A stretch of DNA of 64,000 nucleotides from an uncultured Chlamydia sp. (GCA_946127115.1 CAMGYI010000002.1:589327-653326); one strand, 5' to 3'; shown: positions 9,391-18,220, counted from the first letter of the stretch. Notes: generated by a model not told the origin, from the letters alone. Numbers and translations are program-made.

Positions 9391-10398
9391 CTAGTTCCTT
9401 AAATTGATGAAATAGGTGCCCCATACAGAGACGAGTCCCAAGAGACATAAGATAAGCATTGCGCTATAACACCAATTGACTGCTTTGGATTGAGAACGCA
9501 TTTTCAAAACAATTCCCCAGGTAATCAAAAAGGACCAAAGCCCGTTGAATCCGTGGTAAACAGCTGCAAGAACAAAGAGTGTATAGAGGATGCACTTGAA
9601 AGAACTTTTAAAAGAGTCTCGAACAATCAGGAGTGTTGCTGTCCCAAAATCAGATGCTTCCGCAATGACTTGATTTTTATCAATGAAACGCGATTCGAGC
9701 CCTTTTAAATAAGCATTTTGGTCTTCTAGGATTTGGTATCGGTTCATGAGCGCAGCAACATTTTCTTCGTAATAGTAGGGAGGAGCGCTTTCCTGAATAC
9801 GTCTTCCATTCTCAATAATCCCTTGTGTCTGAGTAGCTTGAGATGTCACATGCTCCTTAAATGTTGCGATTGCTTGTTGATCATAGAGTTTGACTCCTAG
9901 ACGATTGCTCACAGTATAGAGTCCTGGATCCATACTGACCCGAACAAAATAAGCATTTTTTTCCCCCATTTCAACAGAGATCGGATACATGTAAAAACGC
10001 ATGTACCCCACATGAGCAATAATTCCAATCAGGAGAATCCAAGAAGTGATCCTCTGCCATGAATAAGCATGATTTCGAGAGTATTTTGTAAGGGCTGGTC
10101 GAGATCCATCGGAAGAAGTAGAATTCATTTTTGAAGTGAAAAGAATATAAATTCCCCAAACCATGTGCAATAAAATTGGCACTCCTAAAAGGACGATTTC
10201 TATCACATGGAGATACGGAAGGTTTTTAAGAAAGTTTACTGCGCGGATAAAACCTTCGCCATTTGCACCAATTAAAAGAGCCGCTTGGGAATTAGTTAGC
10301 AAATGTTCAACGAGAAAAATAACAATCCAAAGCCCAAAAAGAGAGTGGACCCTTCTCCAGGCAAACGCACGGTTTATGAGAAGAGTTGCTGTTGACAC
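9391..10398 (-). CDS. sdhC: Succinate dehydrogenase cytochrome b subunit
   Basis: 335 aa; the membrane anchor of complex II. Transmembrane segments fall near residues 17-37, 60-90, 115-135, 255-285 and 300-325. Candidate haem-ligand histidines lie in RRVHSLFG, FLVEHLL, ILLHMVWG, IIAHVGYM and AVYHGFNG, fitting a di-haem single-subunit (type B) anchor. It starts with GTG at 10398, supported by GGAG 7 nt upstream. A soluble insert of about 100 residues (roughly 150-245) between the third and fourth helices makes it longer than ordinary SdhC proteins. First gene of the operon. Confidence 0.93.
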   Translation of the reverse strand: MSTATLLINRAFAWRRVHSLFGLWIVIFLVEHLLTNSQAALLIGANGEGFIRAVNFLKNLPYLHVIEIVLLGVPILLHMVWGIYILFTSKMNSTSSDGSRPALTKYSRNHAYSWQRITSWILLIGIIAHVGYMRFYMYPISVEMGEKNAYFVRVSMDPGLYTVSNRLGVKLYDQQAIATFKEHVTSQATQTQGIIENGRRIQESAPPYYYEENVAALMNRYQILEDQNAYLKGLESRFIDKNQVIAEASDFGTATLLIVRDSFKSSFKCILYTLFVLAAVYHGFNGLWSFLITWGIVLKMRSQSKAVNWCYSAMLILCLLGLVSVWGTYFINLRN

Positions 10399-10762
10399 CT
10401 AAATACTCCAAAATAAAAAGCTTTTTTTTCCATTAAACCGATAACACCAAATTAGGAAAAGAAAAAAATCTATCATTGCGTATCCTTATCCCCCAATGAT
10501 CGATCCAATCAACAAAATGTTTAACTATTGCCACTAAAAGACAACCCCGTGGGGGGGGCAACTTCACCTCTATTCTTCCCATCGTCGATCCTGTTTTCTT
10601 TCAGATAAAAAAGTGAGCAACTTTCAAACACACATCGAAAAGTACTTCAAGATTTTGGATGCAGGTTGTGCGCACAAATTATAACTTATAAAAAGCCCCT
10701 TACAATGATCTTAAAACGGTTTATATTCAAAAAACTCAAAAGTTGGGTTTTGGGCAAGCACA
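10399..10762. other. Intergenic region upstream of sdhC
   Basis: 364 nt without a gene. It should contain the sdh promoter on the minus strand, but I could not identify convincing -35/-10 boxes. A GC patch at 10545-10560 (CCCCGTGGGGG) can form a short hairpin. At 10733-10757 a sequence nearly matches part of the 3341-3364 repeat. Confidence 0.4.
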
Positions 10763-11548
10763 TCAAAGCCCTGGCTTCAGACTAAAAAAGTTTTGGGCAT
10801 TAGCTGTCGTCATCGCCGCCACTTCTTTAAGGGAAATTCCTTTGACATCTGCAATCACTTGCGCTATTTCTGAAATGAAACTCGGCTCGTTTACTTTCCC
10901 ACGCATTGACTGCGGCGCAAGATAGGGGGTGTCAGTTTCTATCATGAGGTGATTCAAAGGAATTTCTTTTGCCACGGCGCGGAGAAGATCGGATTTTTTA
11001 AACGTCACGATGCCACTCATTGAAATCATCCATCCTTGCTCTAAGGCCTTAATCGTCTCCTCCATCGTTCCTGTAAAACAGTGAAGAAGAATACGCCCTT
11101 TGGGGAAATCATTTTGAGCAATAGAAAATAGATCTTCAAAAGCATCTCGACAATGAATCACAACCGGCAACCGGCAAGAAGCAGCAAGCTGGAAGTACCG
11201 AGACAGAAACGTTCTTTGAAGTGCTTGAGGTGAATGCTCATAATGGTAGTCAAGACCAGTTTCACCAATTGCAACGAGTTTCCCCATGCGCGCAGCTTCT
11301 TCAAATAGAGCGAAATAAAGCCCCCCTTCTTTCTCGACATCATGAGGAGTTGTCGCACCTACGGTGTAAACCCAACTGCATTCTTCAGCAAGCTTAAGCC
11401 CACGCTCAAGAGAAATTCTATCGGTGCAGATATTGATCACCGTTTTGACTTTCTTTTCTTGAGCTCGTTTCAATATTCCCTGAAGATCAGTATAAACAGG
11501 ATCACAGGTAAGATGCGCATGTGAATCAGTAAACATATCTTCCAACAT
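10763..11548 (-). CDS. tatD: TatD-family metal-dependent deoxyribonuclease
   Basis: A TIM-barrel hydrolase of the TatD/YcfH family with 3'-5' exonuclease-type DNA repair activity. Metal-binding motifs are visible: TDSHAHL at the N-terminus, GETGLDYHY, VIHCRDA, LHCFTG and ETDTPYLAP. The frame is open back to a GTG at 11587. I choose ATG 11548 (MLEDMFTDSHAHL) because a GA-rich Shine-Dalgarno-like stretch precedes it; the next ATG at 11536 gives the most family-typical N-terminus. It lies between the sdh operon and the tol cluster, the chlamydial arrangement. Confidence 0.92.
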   Translation of the reverse strand: MLEDMFTDSHAHLTCDPVYTDLQGILKRAQEKKVKTVINICTDRISLERGLKLAEECSWVYTVGATTPHDVEKEGGLYFALFEEAARMGKLVAIGETGLDYHYEHSPQALQRTFLSRYFQLAASCRLPVVIHCRDAFEDLFSIAQNDFPKGRILLHCFTGTMEETIKALEQGWMISMSGIVTFKKSDLLRAVAKEIPLNHLMIETDTPYLAPQSMRGKVNEPSFISEIAQVIADVKGISLKEVAAMTTANAQNFFSLKPGL

Positions 11549-11614
11549 ACTCTCTTCTCGATTCCTTGACAAATAGCTTTTTCTCACGTATGACTTTTAT
11601 TAGTAGCGCTAGAT

Positions 11615-11765
11615 GGTGTCGTCATGAATGGGTCAGCATTTTGTGATCCTTGAGGAAAACTTCATCGTTGACCTCCTTCGAAAGCCCGACTTGGCTTTCT
11701 GCATCGGTCGCCTTGAACCTTTCTCCCACGAACCCCTTCTTGATAGATCCACTCATGACGACACC
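11615..11765. repeat. 20-bp imperfect inverted repeats flanking a small ORF
   Basis: The left arm 11615-11634 begins GGTGTCGTCATGA. The reverse complement of 11746-11765 begins with the same 13 bases, and 18 of 20 positions match overall. The arms lie 111 nt apart and bracket a 44-codon minus-strand ORF whose stop and start codons fall inside them. The geometry resembles a miniature inverted-repeat element. No flanking target duplication was obvious. Confidence 0.7.
11622..11756 (-). CDS. Putative 44-aa protein inside the inverted repeats
   Basis: Minus-strand ATG at 11756 with AGGAGG 8 nt upstream, the strongest ribosome-binding site I noticed in this region. The product begins MSGSIKKGFVGERF and ends HKMLTHS; it is hydrophilic, with no signal peptide or cysteine. 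Codons look more GC-rich than in the neighbours. In Chlamydia I recall dsbD between tatD and the tol genes; here this small unit occupies the position. I do not recognise the protein. It may be a real small gene or a relic of a mobile element. Confidence 0.45.
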   Translation of the reverse strand: MSGSIKKGFVGERFKATDAESQVGLSKEVNDEVFLKDHKMLTHS

Positions 11766-11816
11766 CTCCTAGGAATACTTGAAAAATTATTAACACTTTA
11801 ATTTACGGATAGGTTC

Positions 11817-12506
11817 ATGGGAACTTTTTTTCAGGCTTTTGCTGCCGCTGATTTTTTTGGAAAACTTATCTTCTTTGGGCTATTTATCCTTTCCTGTGGG
11901 TCGTGGATATTTATTCTCCAAAAATTTTGGATGCTTAAGAATATTCGAATAAGTGCAAGGCGGTTTAGAAAAATGGTGGAGATGCACAAAGAACAGATTT
12001 TGAACTTAAATTCTCGTTCGAAAAATCCTTTCAGCATTCTTTATAACACTTTAAAAGAGCAAACCCTCATCATCCTCGACAAAAACAATTACTTTTTTCA
12101 AGGAAGTGACAATTATCTTTCTGGGCTCGACATTGAATTTCTGGATTCCCATCTCCACACTGCTATTGCAAGGCAAAAAGGAAAGGTTGAAAGAAACCTA
12201 TTTATTCTTTCCACAACAAAAACTCTCGCCCCCTTTTTAGGCCTTCTCGGTACAGTATGGGGGATTCTTGTTTCTTTTGGCGAATTGCAAGCAGGTCACT
12301 CTGCCACTTCAAATACTGTGATTTTAGGCGGACTTTCAACAGCACTTACAACAACTGTCTTAGGTCTTCTAATCGCCATTCCAGCTCTTATTTCCCATAG
12401 TTATTTGAAGAGTCTCAGCAAAAAATTCACACTTGAAATGGTTGAATTTAGCCATTACCTTCTTTCTACGGTGGAGCTTCAATACCGAAAAGTTGACGTG
12501 AGCTGA
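11817..12506 (+). CDS. tolQ: TolQ/ExbB-type proton channel subunit
   Basis: A 229-aa inner-membrane protein with an N-terminal helix (about 15-33) and two later helices (about 128-150 and 165-190) around the conserved segment TLAPFLGLLGTVWGILVSF. With TolR it forms the proton-driven motor that energises the Tol-Pal system during outer-membrane constriction. First gene of a tightly packed cluster; the tolR start is 2 nt after its stop. AGG lies just before the ATG. ExbB is the alternative name, but linkage to tolB and pal favours a Tol role. Confidence 0.93.
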   Translation: MGTFFQAFAAADFFGKLIFFGLFILSCGSWIFILQKFWMLKNIRISARRFRKMVEMHKEQILNLNSRSKNPFSILYNTLKEQTLIILDKNNYFFQGSDNYLSGLDIEFLDSHLHTAIARQKGKVERNLFILSTTKTLAPFLGLLGTVWGILVSFGELQAGHSATSNTVILGGLSTALTTTVLGLLIAIPALISHSYLKSLSKKFTLEMVEFSHYLLSTVELQYRKVDVS

Positions 12507-12508
12507 AG

Positions 12509-12934
12509 ATGAAAAATTTCCATATTCTCCTAAATTCCAATGACGAAGAAGAGGAAGATGTTAATCTTACTCCTCTTATTGATGTGGTATTTGTCGTTCT
12601 TATCATGTTTATCTTGGTCGCCCCCTTGGTCGAAATTGACCAAATTCATCTGGCCTCAACAGGAGGAGAAAAGAAAGCGAACATGACCTCTTTCCAAGGA
12701 AATGAAACGATAAAAATTCATGTATATGATGACAACTCCATTTGGTTAAATGGGGTTTCAGTCACGGTTGATGAACTCAGCGATCAGCTCCAAAGAATGT
12801 ACCCTTCCCACCAGAGAATCTCTCCCCAAATTTTTCATGACCGAAAAGCTTATTTTGGAACATATCAGTCGGTAAAAAATGCTGTAGAAGGTGCAGGATT
12901 CAACTCCGTTGACGTGATATTGAAACCGGGATAG
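12509..12934 (+). CDS. tolR: TolR/ExbD-type motor subunit
   Basis: 141 aa with a short cytoplasmic N-terminus, one transmembrane helix beginning VNLTPLIDVVFVVLIMF, and a periplasmic domain. The aspartate in PLIDVVF is the conserved proton-carrying residue of the family. It is predicted to dimerise inside the TolQ pentamer. Position between tolQ and the TolA-like gene supports the assignment. Confidence 0.94.
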   Translation: MKNFHILLNSNDEEEEDVNLTPLIDVVFVVLIMFILVAPLVEIDQIHLASTGGEKKANMTSFQGNETIKIHVYDDNSIWLNGVSVTVDELSDQLQRMYPSHQRISPQIFHDRKAYFGTYQSVKNAVEGAGFNSVDVILKPG

Positions 12935-12938
12935 TCTC

Positions 12939-13538
12939 ATGAAACGAAAGACTCTCATCTCATGTGTAATCTTTGTTCACCTATTCTTTTTTCTATTTGA
13001 TTTTAAAAAAAAGCACTCTCCTCCTACTCCAAAAAAATCAATCGTTGTAAATACTTATGTCCCACCTCCTACAAATGCCGGGGGCCCTGCTCAAAAAAAA
13101 CCTAAACAACAAGCCGCAAAAGTAGCGCTGAAAAAATCAGTTCCCTCTAGTAAAAATGAGATTTTAAAAGATTTAAAAGAGACCCTTTCAAGGATTGAAA
13201 CAAAAACTCCTCCAAAAGCGTCTCTTTCTCTTCCGAAATACGTCCAATCCCTGCAGATTGATCATGCTGACAAGAAAGAAGAAACCGATTATTCTATTTC
13301 TCTTGCACACGCCTTAAAAGAAGAGCTTGAACTTCCAGAGCTTGGCGAGGTAAAGTTAGAACTGACTGTGAGTCATACAGGGCAAGTCCTCAGGTTGCGG
13401 ATTCTCCAAGCATTGTCTGAAAAGAATCAGCGGTATTTGGAGTTAAATCTTTCTCGACTGAGGCTTCCCCCTTTTAGTGAGGATTTGAAAAACGAAACTG
13501 CGCATACCTTTACTCTTACTTTTTGTAATGCAACTTAA
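12939..13538 (+). CDS. TolA/TonB-like energy-transducing protein
   Basis: 199 aa. One N-terminal membrane anchor (about 6-22) precedes a proline- and lysine-rich linker (residues 30-75). The C-terminal domain (about 120-199: LPELGEVKLELTVSHTGQVLRLRIL) has the alternating beta pattern of TonB/TolA C-termini. Sequence similarity to classical TolA is weak, so the assignment rests on architecture and on lying between tolR and tolB, where Chlamydia has a gene of this kind (CT598). It should link the inner-membrane motor to TolB/Pal. Its last 11 nt overlap tolB. Confidence 0.75.
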   Translation: MKRKTLISCVIFVHLFFFLFDFKKKHSPPTPKKSIVVNTYVPPPTNAGGPAQKKPKQQAAKVALKKSVPSSKNEILKDLKETLSRIETKTPPKASLSLPKYVQSLQIDHADKKEETDYSISLAHALKEELELPELGEVKLELTVSHTGQVLRLRILQALSEKNQRYLELNLSRLRLPPFSEDLKNETAHTFTLTFCNAT

Positions 13539-14796
13539 GCTTCTCTTCTCTTTTGAGGAAAAGGAGCTTGTTGTCCCGCTATCCACTCGAAATTTCTTAT
13601 CAACCGTGTCGATTTCACCTCTTAAGGGATCCTCATTTCCGGAGGAATATTTAGCAAAACTTCGGAATCTCTTGCTACTGGATATCAACAGGAACGGCCA
13701 TTGCTTTGTTGAAGAAAAAGAAGGGACAACCTTTCATATTGATCTGGAGATTAATGGAAAATCTCTCTCAGCTCTAATTGAACTAAAGCAGGGAGGGGCG
13801 ACTAAATCACTCGGTCCCTACTTCCTATATGGAACTCTCTCTTCAGATCGGCGCGTCCTTCACAAGTTTCATGATGACCTTGCTCAAATCATCACTGGAA
13901 AACAAGGAATTGCTTCATCGCGCCTTCTTTTTGCCATTCAATTCCCTGAAAAAACTCCTCAAGGATATGAATGGCGCTCAGAAATTTGGGAGTCAGACTA
14001 CGATGGAGAAAATAAGAGGCAAGTGACAGAGGAGTGTAGTTACTGCATCAATCCTGTATTTTTCTCATCTGAAGGGGAGTTTACTAAAGGGAAATTTATG
14101 TATGTAAACTACAAAAAAGGACAACCGAAAATTTATGTCTCTTCTTTCGACTCTCCCCGTGGTAATCCCTTCCTTCCCCTTCGGGGAAATCAGCTTCTTC
14201 CGGCTCTTTCACAAAAAGGGGATCTGATCGCTTTTATCTCTGATGCAAGTGGGAGGGCTGATTTGTTCATTCAACTCTTCAGTTGCAGTCACGGTCCGGT
14301 GGGGAAACCAATCCAAGTCTTTTCCTATCCAAAGTCTGTACAAGCATCGCCAACATTTCGTCCTGATGGAAAGAAAATTGCTTTTGTCTCCGATAAAAAT
14401 GGAACCCCCCGCATTTTTTTAATCGATACCCCCTACCCTGGAAGAGATGCCTCAACCCACCCTATATGCCTCACAAAAAATTACCGCCACAATACTTGCC
14501 CCGCTTGGTCACCTGATGGAACAAAGCTCGCATACAGCGCCATGATTGACGGCATTAGGCAAATTATGGTATATGACTTTCTGACGCAAGAAGAAATTCC
14601 GTTAACAAGAGGATCAAGCCACAAAGAAAATCCAACTTGGGCTCCCAATAGTCTCCATATTATTTATAATACAGTTGACCCCTCTTCTTCGGAATTATAT
14701 ATTATTAACTTAAAACAAAAAGAACCACTGCAAATTACAAGTGGACCTGGAAAAAAACATTACCCCGCTTGGGAACCAACTGGAGGGCCTTTATGA
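13528..14796 (+). CDS. tolB: TolB-like periplasmic beta-propeller
   Basis: 422 aa. The first about 130 residues form the N-terminal TolB domain. The rest has WD40-like TolB repeats: PAWSPDGTKLAYSA, PTFRPDGKKIAFVSD, PTWAPNSLHIIYN and YPAWEPTGG. TolB binds Pal in the periplasm and couples it to TolA. From the first ATG (13528) there is no clear signal peptide. The frame stays open 13 codons further up and would add the hydrophobic run LRIPLLLFV, but without an ATG, GTG or TTG. Either initiation is unusual or export is poorly marked. Confidence 0.92.
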   Translation: MQLKLLFSFEEKELVVPLSTRNFLSTVSISPLKGSSFPEEYLAKLRNLLLLDINRNGHCFVEEKEGTTFHIDLEINGKSLSALIELKQGGATKSLGPYFLYGTLSSDRRVLHKFHDDLAQIITGKQGIASSRLLFAIQFPEKTPQGYEWRSEIWESDYDGENKRQVTEECSYCINPVFFSSEGEFTKGKFMYVNYKKGQPKIYVSSFDSPRGNPFLPLRGNQLLPALSQKGDLIAFISDASGRADLFIQLFSCSHGPVGKPIQVFSYPKSVQASPTFRPDGKKIAFVSDKNGTPRIFLIDTPYPGRDASTHPICLTKNYRHNTCPAWSPDGTKLAYSAMIDGIRQIMVYDFLTQEEIPLTRGSSHKENPTWAPNSLHIIYNTVDPSSSELYIINLKQKEPLQITSGPGKKHYPAWEPTGGPL

Positions 14797-15485
14797 AAAA
14801 ATACTCTTGGCTATTTGCAGTACTCGGCATTGCCTTTCTCACGCCTAGCTGCCAAAACAACTCCAGCACAGTCTGGGAAAACACCAAAACCATGGGACGT
14901 TATCTCCATCGAAAGGGGCAATTGCTATGGAAACAAGATGCCGATTCCAAAATGATTGAATCAGCCGATGAATTTTACGGACCTCAAGAAGAAGAGTATA
15001 TCCCTTTAAAAGACGAGGATCTCAGAAAACAGTTTGCTGATATGAGCATTCCTCAGCCAAAAGAGGTTCCAGGAGCCATCGGAAGCTCTATTCCAAGTAT
15101 TGATCAATTTGTGAAACCCACTTCCCATTTAGCCAGTCTTTTCCAAAATCTTTACTTCAATACCGATGAACATGTCCTCCGCTCCAGGGAGTATTACAAA
15201 AACACTGCAAGTATTGCTGAGTACATGAAGAAAAATAACAACACTTATATTTTTGTTTCTGGCCATTGCGACGAAAGAGCTTCTGAAGCATACAATTTAG
15301 CCCTTGGCACAAGACGCGCAAATACCATCCGAAACCTTCTTGTAAAGCGTGGCGTTAATCCAAACCACATTTACACCATTTCTTTTGGAAAGGAGATGCC
15401 CAGTGATCTTGGTCACACACAAGATTCCTGGGAAAAAAATCGCCGCGTAGAATTTAAAATCTTTGAAAAAAAAGGCTCTAAATGA
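14793..15485 (+). CDS. pal: Peptidoglycan-associated lipoprotein Pal
   Basis: 230 aa. A lipoprotein signal ends in LTPSC with the lipidated cysteine at residue 20. The C-terminal OmpA-like domain contains SGHCDERASEAYNLALGTRR and the closing NRRVEF, the peptidoglycan-binding signature. I start at ATG 14793, which overlaps the tolB stop as ATGA and has GGAGGG 5 nt upstream. Pal anchors the outer membrane to the wall and partners TolB. Conservation agrees with the peptidoglycan-like ring made by chlamydiae at division. Confidence 0.95.
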   Translation: MKKYSWLFAVLGIAFLTPSCQNNSSTVWENTKTMGRYLHRKGQLLWKQDADSKMIESADEFYGPQEEEYIPLKDEDLRKQFADMSIPQPKEVPGAIGSSIPSIDQFVKPTSHLASLFQNLYFNTDEHVLRSREYYKNTASIAEYMKKNNNTYIFVSGHCDERASEAYNLALGTRRANTIRNLLVKRGVNPNHIYTISFGKEMPSDLGHTQDSWEKNRRVEFKIFEKKGSK

Positions 15486-16114
15486 AAAAATTCTTGCTCT
15501 TTCTTCCTGCCCTTATCTTCACGGGATGCAGTTCCATCGGATCATCTAAAGGGGACAAGCATCAAATGGAGCTCAGCCTCCATAAAGTGCGAACCGAAGT
15601 GGAAGATATCAAACACGACCTAAACACCTACGAAATCGAACACCATGTCATTGAGGGAAAGCTTATTGATCAAGAGCAAACTATTGCCTCTTTGAAACAT
15701 CAGGTTGCTGAACTAAAGTCAGGCAAACTCGATGCTTCTGTCCAAGAATTGCAAAACTTAGAAAAGAAGATCCATCAAATTTCAAAGAAACAAGATAAAA
15801 TTGTCACTGACCTCCGACAACTTAGCTCTCATGCAAACGATACGACTACCGCCTTAGCACAATACAAGGATAAGATTGCCCAATTTGAAAAAGCAATACA
15901 AGGGCAAAACCTCCAGCTGAGCGAAATCCAAAAAATTAAGGACGGGATCACAAAACTTGCGGAAGCTGAAAGTGGAAAATTCTACGTTGTAAAAGCTGGA
16001 GATTCTCTTGAAAAAATTGCCCGTGACCATCATACGTCTGTAGAAAAAATCAAACAGGTTAACAGAATGACCTCTGATTTGATTGTTGTTGATCAGCAGC
16101 TTTCCCTTCCGTGA
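15482..16114 (+). CDS. LysM lipoprotein of the tol cluster
   Basis: 210 aa. A lipoprotein signal peptide has its lipobox ending at C16 (FTGCSS). It is followed by a long coiled coil (about 25-160) and one LysM domain at the C-terminus (FYVVKAGDSLEKIARDH, from about residue 167). It occupies the CpoB/YbgF position but has LysM instead of TPRs, as at the equivalent Chlamydia locus. LysM suggests peptidoglycan binding; the coiled coil may oligomerise like YbgF. Start ATG 15482 overlaps the pal stop by 4 nt. Last gene of the cluster. Confidence 0.88.
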   Translation: MKKFLLFLPALIFTGCSSIGSSKGDKHQMELSLHKVRTEVEDIKHDLNTYEIEHHVIEGKLIDQEQTIASLKHQVAELKSGKLDASVQELQNLEKKIHQISKKQDKIVTDLRQLSSHANDTTTALAQYKDKIAQFEKAIQGQNLQLSEIQKIKDGITKLAEAESGKFYVVKAGDSLEKIARDHHTSVEKIKQVNRMTSDLIVVDQQLSLP

Positions 16115-16171
16115 TAGCTAAAAATTATTTTATTGACTATTCTTAGTCGAAACCAATGAAAGGAACCTATT

Positions 16172-16882
16172 ATGGCCCCAAATAAAAGGATATTACTCAT
16201 TGAAGACGAAGAAGATATTGCTGCACTGATTAAGCTGCAGGCTGATCTCTCAGGATATAAACTCCATGTTGAAGTTGATGGAGTGAATGGATATCGAGCT
16301 GTTGAAAGAGAAAAACCTGATCTTGTTTTGGTCGATATCATGCTTCCTGGACAAAATGGTTTCGATGTTTGCAGAAAAATTAAAAACAACGCAGAGCTTA
16401 AAAATATCCCAGTGATTATTTTAAGTGCAAAGGGAGAGGAGCTCGATATGATTTTAGGGCTCGAACTTGGGGCTGATGACTACGTCAGTAAACCCTTCTC
16501 TCCAAAAGTTCTCTTCTCACGTATCAAAGCAATACTTAGGAGGGGAAAAGATCCAGAAAAAGCTCCTAAACTACTTTCATTCGGCGATTTTACACTCGAC
16601 GTTTCCCGTTATCTTCTAAAGAAAAATGGGGATCCTGTCACAATAACCCTTTCAGAGTTTGGAATCTTAAAGCGGCTTCTCATTCAACAGGGAAAAGTTT
16701 TGACGCGAAACCAGCTTCTTAATGATGTCCACAATGACGACGTATTCATTGTCGACCGAAACATCGATGTTCATATCGCATCTCTTAGAAAAAAACTGGG
16801 TCCCAACTTTAATTGGATAGAAACCGTACGCGGAGTTGGATACCGCCTTCGTGAGAAGCCTGTTCCGAGTCATAAGACTTAA
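16172..16882 (+). CDS. OmpR/PhoB-family response regulator
   Basis: 236 aa. The receiver domain (5-120) has the full phosphorylation set: acidic E11/D12, phospho-acceptor D55 (LVDIMLPG), S85 and K107 (SKPFSP). The C-terminal winged-helix domain (about 140-232) ends IETVRGVGYRL. It should therefore be a phosphorylatable DNA-binding regulator, unlike the atypical chlamydial ChxR. AGGA lies 8 nt before the ATG. No histidine kinase lies nearby, so it is an orphan here. It sits between the tol cluster and an MFS gene; its targets are unknown. Confidence 0.93.
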   Translation: MAPNKRILLIEDEEDIAALIKLQADLSGYKLHVEVDGVNGYRAVEREKPDLVLVDIMLPGQNGFDVCRKIKNNAELKNIPVIILSAKGEELDMILGLELGADDYVSKPFSPKVLFSRIKAILRRGKDPEKAPKLLSFGDFTLDVSRYLLKKNGDPVTITLSEFGILKRLLIQQGKVLTRNQLLNDVHNDDVFIVDRNIDVHIASLRKKLGPNFNWIETVRGVGYRLREKPVPSHKT

Positions 16883-18115
16883 GTGACCCCTTCAGCGCGC
16901 CGCTCCTTGCGGATAATACTTTCGGTGCTTTTTCTTGATAACTTAGGACTTACAGTTGTTTATCCTATCTTTACCCCCCTTGTTCTGAAACCCATTTATA
17001 CCTTACTCCCAAGTGAGTATCTCCTTTCGACCCGCTTAATTCTATTAGCAATTCTTATCGCTTCATTTCCTTTTTTCCAATTTCTTTCTGGTCCTTTTAT
17101 TGGACACCTTGCGGATGTCAAGGGGAGAAAATTTGCCCTAACCCTTGCACTTATTGGAGAAGGGGTTGGATTTCTTTTGACAGGACTGGCTATTCTCCAA
17201 ATGAACTACATATTCCTCCTCTTCGGTCGGATATTTACAGGTTTTTTTTCCGGCAACCTGACCATTTGTCTTTCATCAATATCAGACATGCAAAGAGATG
17301 CTCAAGGGCGCTCCAAAAACTTTGGAATTGTTTCCAGCGTTGTTGGAATCAGCTTTGTCATAGCAATTGTTATTGGAAGAACGTTATCAAATAACACCCT
17401 AAACGCATTTTTTAACCCAGCGCTTCCCTTCTGGGCTTTGACCCTCTTTTCTCTCATCAATCTCATCATTATACGCCTGCGCTTTACTGAAACGCATATT
17501 TTCCCCTCAGATGAAGAACATAACTTTCGAAATCAACTAAAAGAGCTACTCTCACTCTTTAAAACAGAACAGCTTGGTTATCTTTACTCCCTATTTTTCT
17601 TTTTTATGTTAGGTTGGATTGTTTCCCTCCAATTCCTCTCTTCTTTTCTTGTTGAGAATTTTGTTGGAGCCAAACTGGCCATCACACTCACTTTTATTGG
17701 AGTGGGTCTATCCTGGTGCATCGGAAATATGCTCATTAACAGGTTTCTTATCCGTTATTTAAAGGTTGGAACCATCCTGGTTTATACCTTGACTCTCTCT
17801 TGTGTCTGCCTATTTATTGCCTCTGAGGCTTTCCTCTTTCTTATTTTTGTCCATTTCATCCTCTTTGGGGCTCTTTTCGCCTCCCTTTCCTGGACAAACT
17901 GTTTGGCACTTATTTCCAATAAAGCCCCCCCCTACTTGCAAAGTAAACTTCTAGGACTTAACCAATCTATTGCAACAATTTCCATGGTTTTTGCTCCTCT
18001 TTTCGGAGGAATGATCGGAGAGTTTAATATTCGAACTATTTATCTTTTTGCAAGTTGTTCGTTATTAATATCAATACTAATATTAATAATATATAAAATA
18101 AAAAATCGTTTCTAA
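16883..18115 (+). CDS. MFS transporter (paralogue of the gene at 58767)
   Basis: 410 aa, twelve predicted membrane helices. The MFS loop motif after helix 2 reads GHLADVKGRKFALT, and GRIFTGFFSGNLTICLSS lies in helix 4. It begins with GTG immediately after the regulator's stop and has no visible ribosome-binding site, suggesting translational coupling. The TetA/multidrug branch is the closest style, but the substrate cannot be told. Shared segments with the protein at 58767 (DNLG.T.V.PIF.PL; GNL.ICLSS.SD) show the two are paralogues of equal length. Confidence 0.85.
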   Translation: MTPSARRSLRIILSVLFLDNLGLTVVYPIFTPLVLKPIYTLLPSEYLLSTRLILLAILIASFPFFQFLSGPFIGHLADVKGRKFALTLALIGEGVGFLLTGLAILQMNYIFLLFGRIFTGFFSGNLTICLSSISDMQRDAQGRSKNFGIVSSVVGISFVIAIVIGRTLSNNTLNAFFNPALPFWALTLFSLINLIIIRLRFTETHIFPSDEEHNFRNQLKELLSLFKTEQLGYLYSLFFFFMLGWIVSLQFLSSFLVENFVGAKLAITLTFIGVGLSWCIGNMLINRFLIRYLKVGTILVYTLTLSCVCLFIASEAFLFLIFVHFILFGALFASLSWTNCLALISNKAPPYLQSKLLGLNQSIATISMVFAPLFGGMIGEFNIRTIYLFASCSLLISILILIIYKIKNRF

Positions 18116-18220
18116 TTCTTTACTGAATGTGATAATTATCAAAATAGAAGGAATTAATTTTGGTCAATTTAATCAATTGATCAAACGGGAACAATACAAT
18201 TATCTTAGGAAGAGGCAATT

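Noticed and set aside
11588..11816. dsbD remnant
   Set aside because: No frame in this gap shows DsbD membrane or thioredoxin-like segments.
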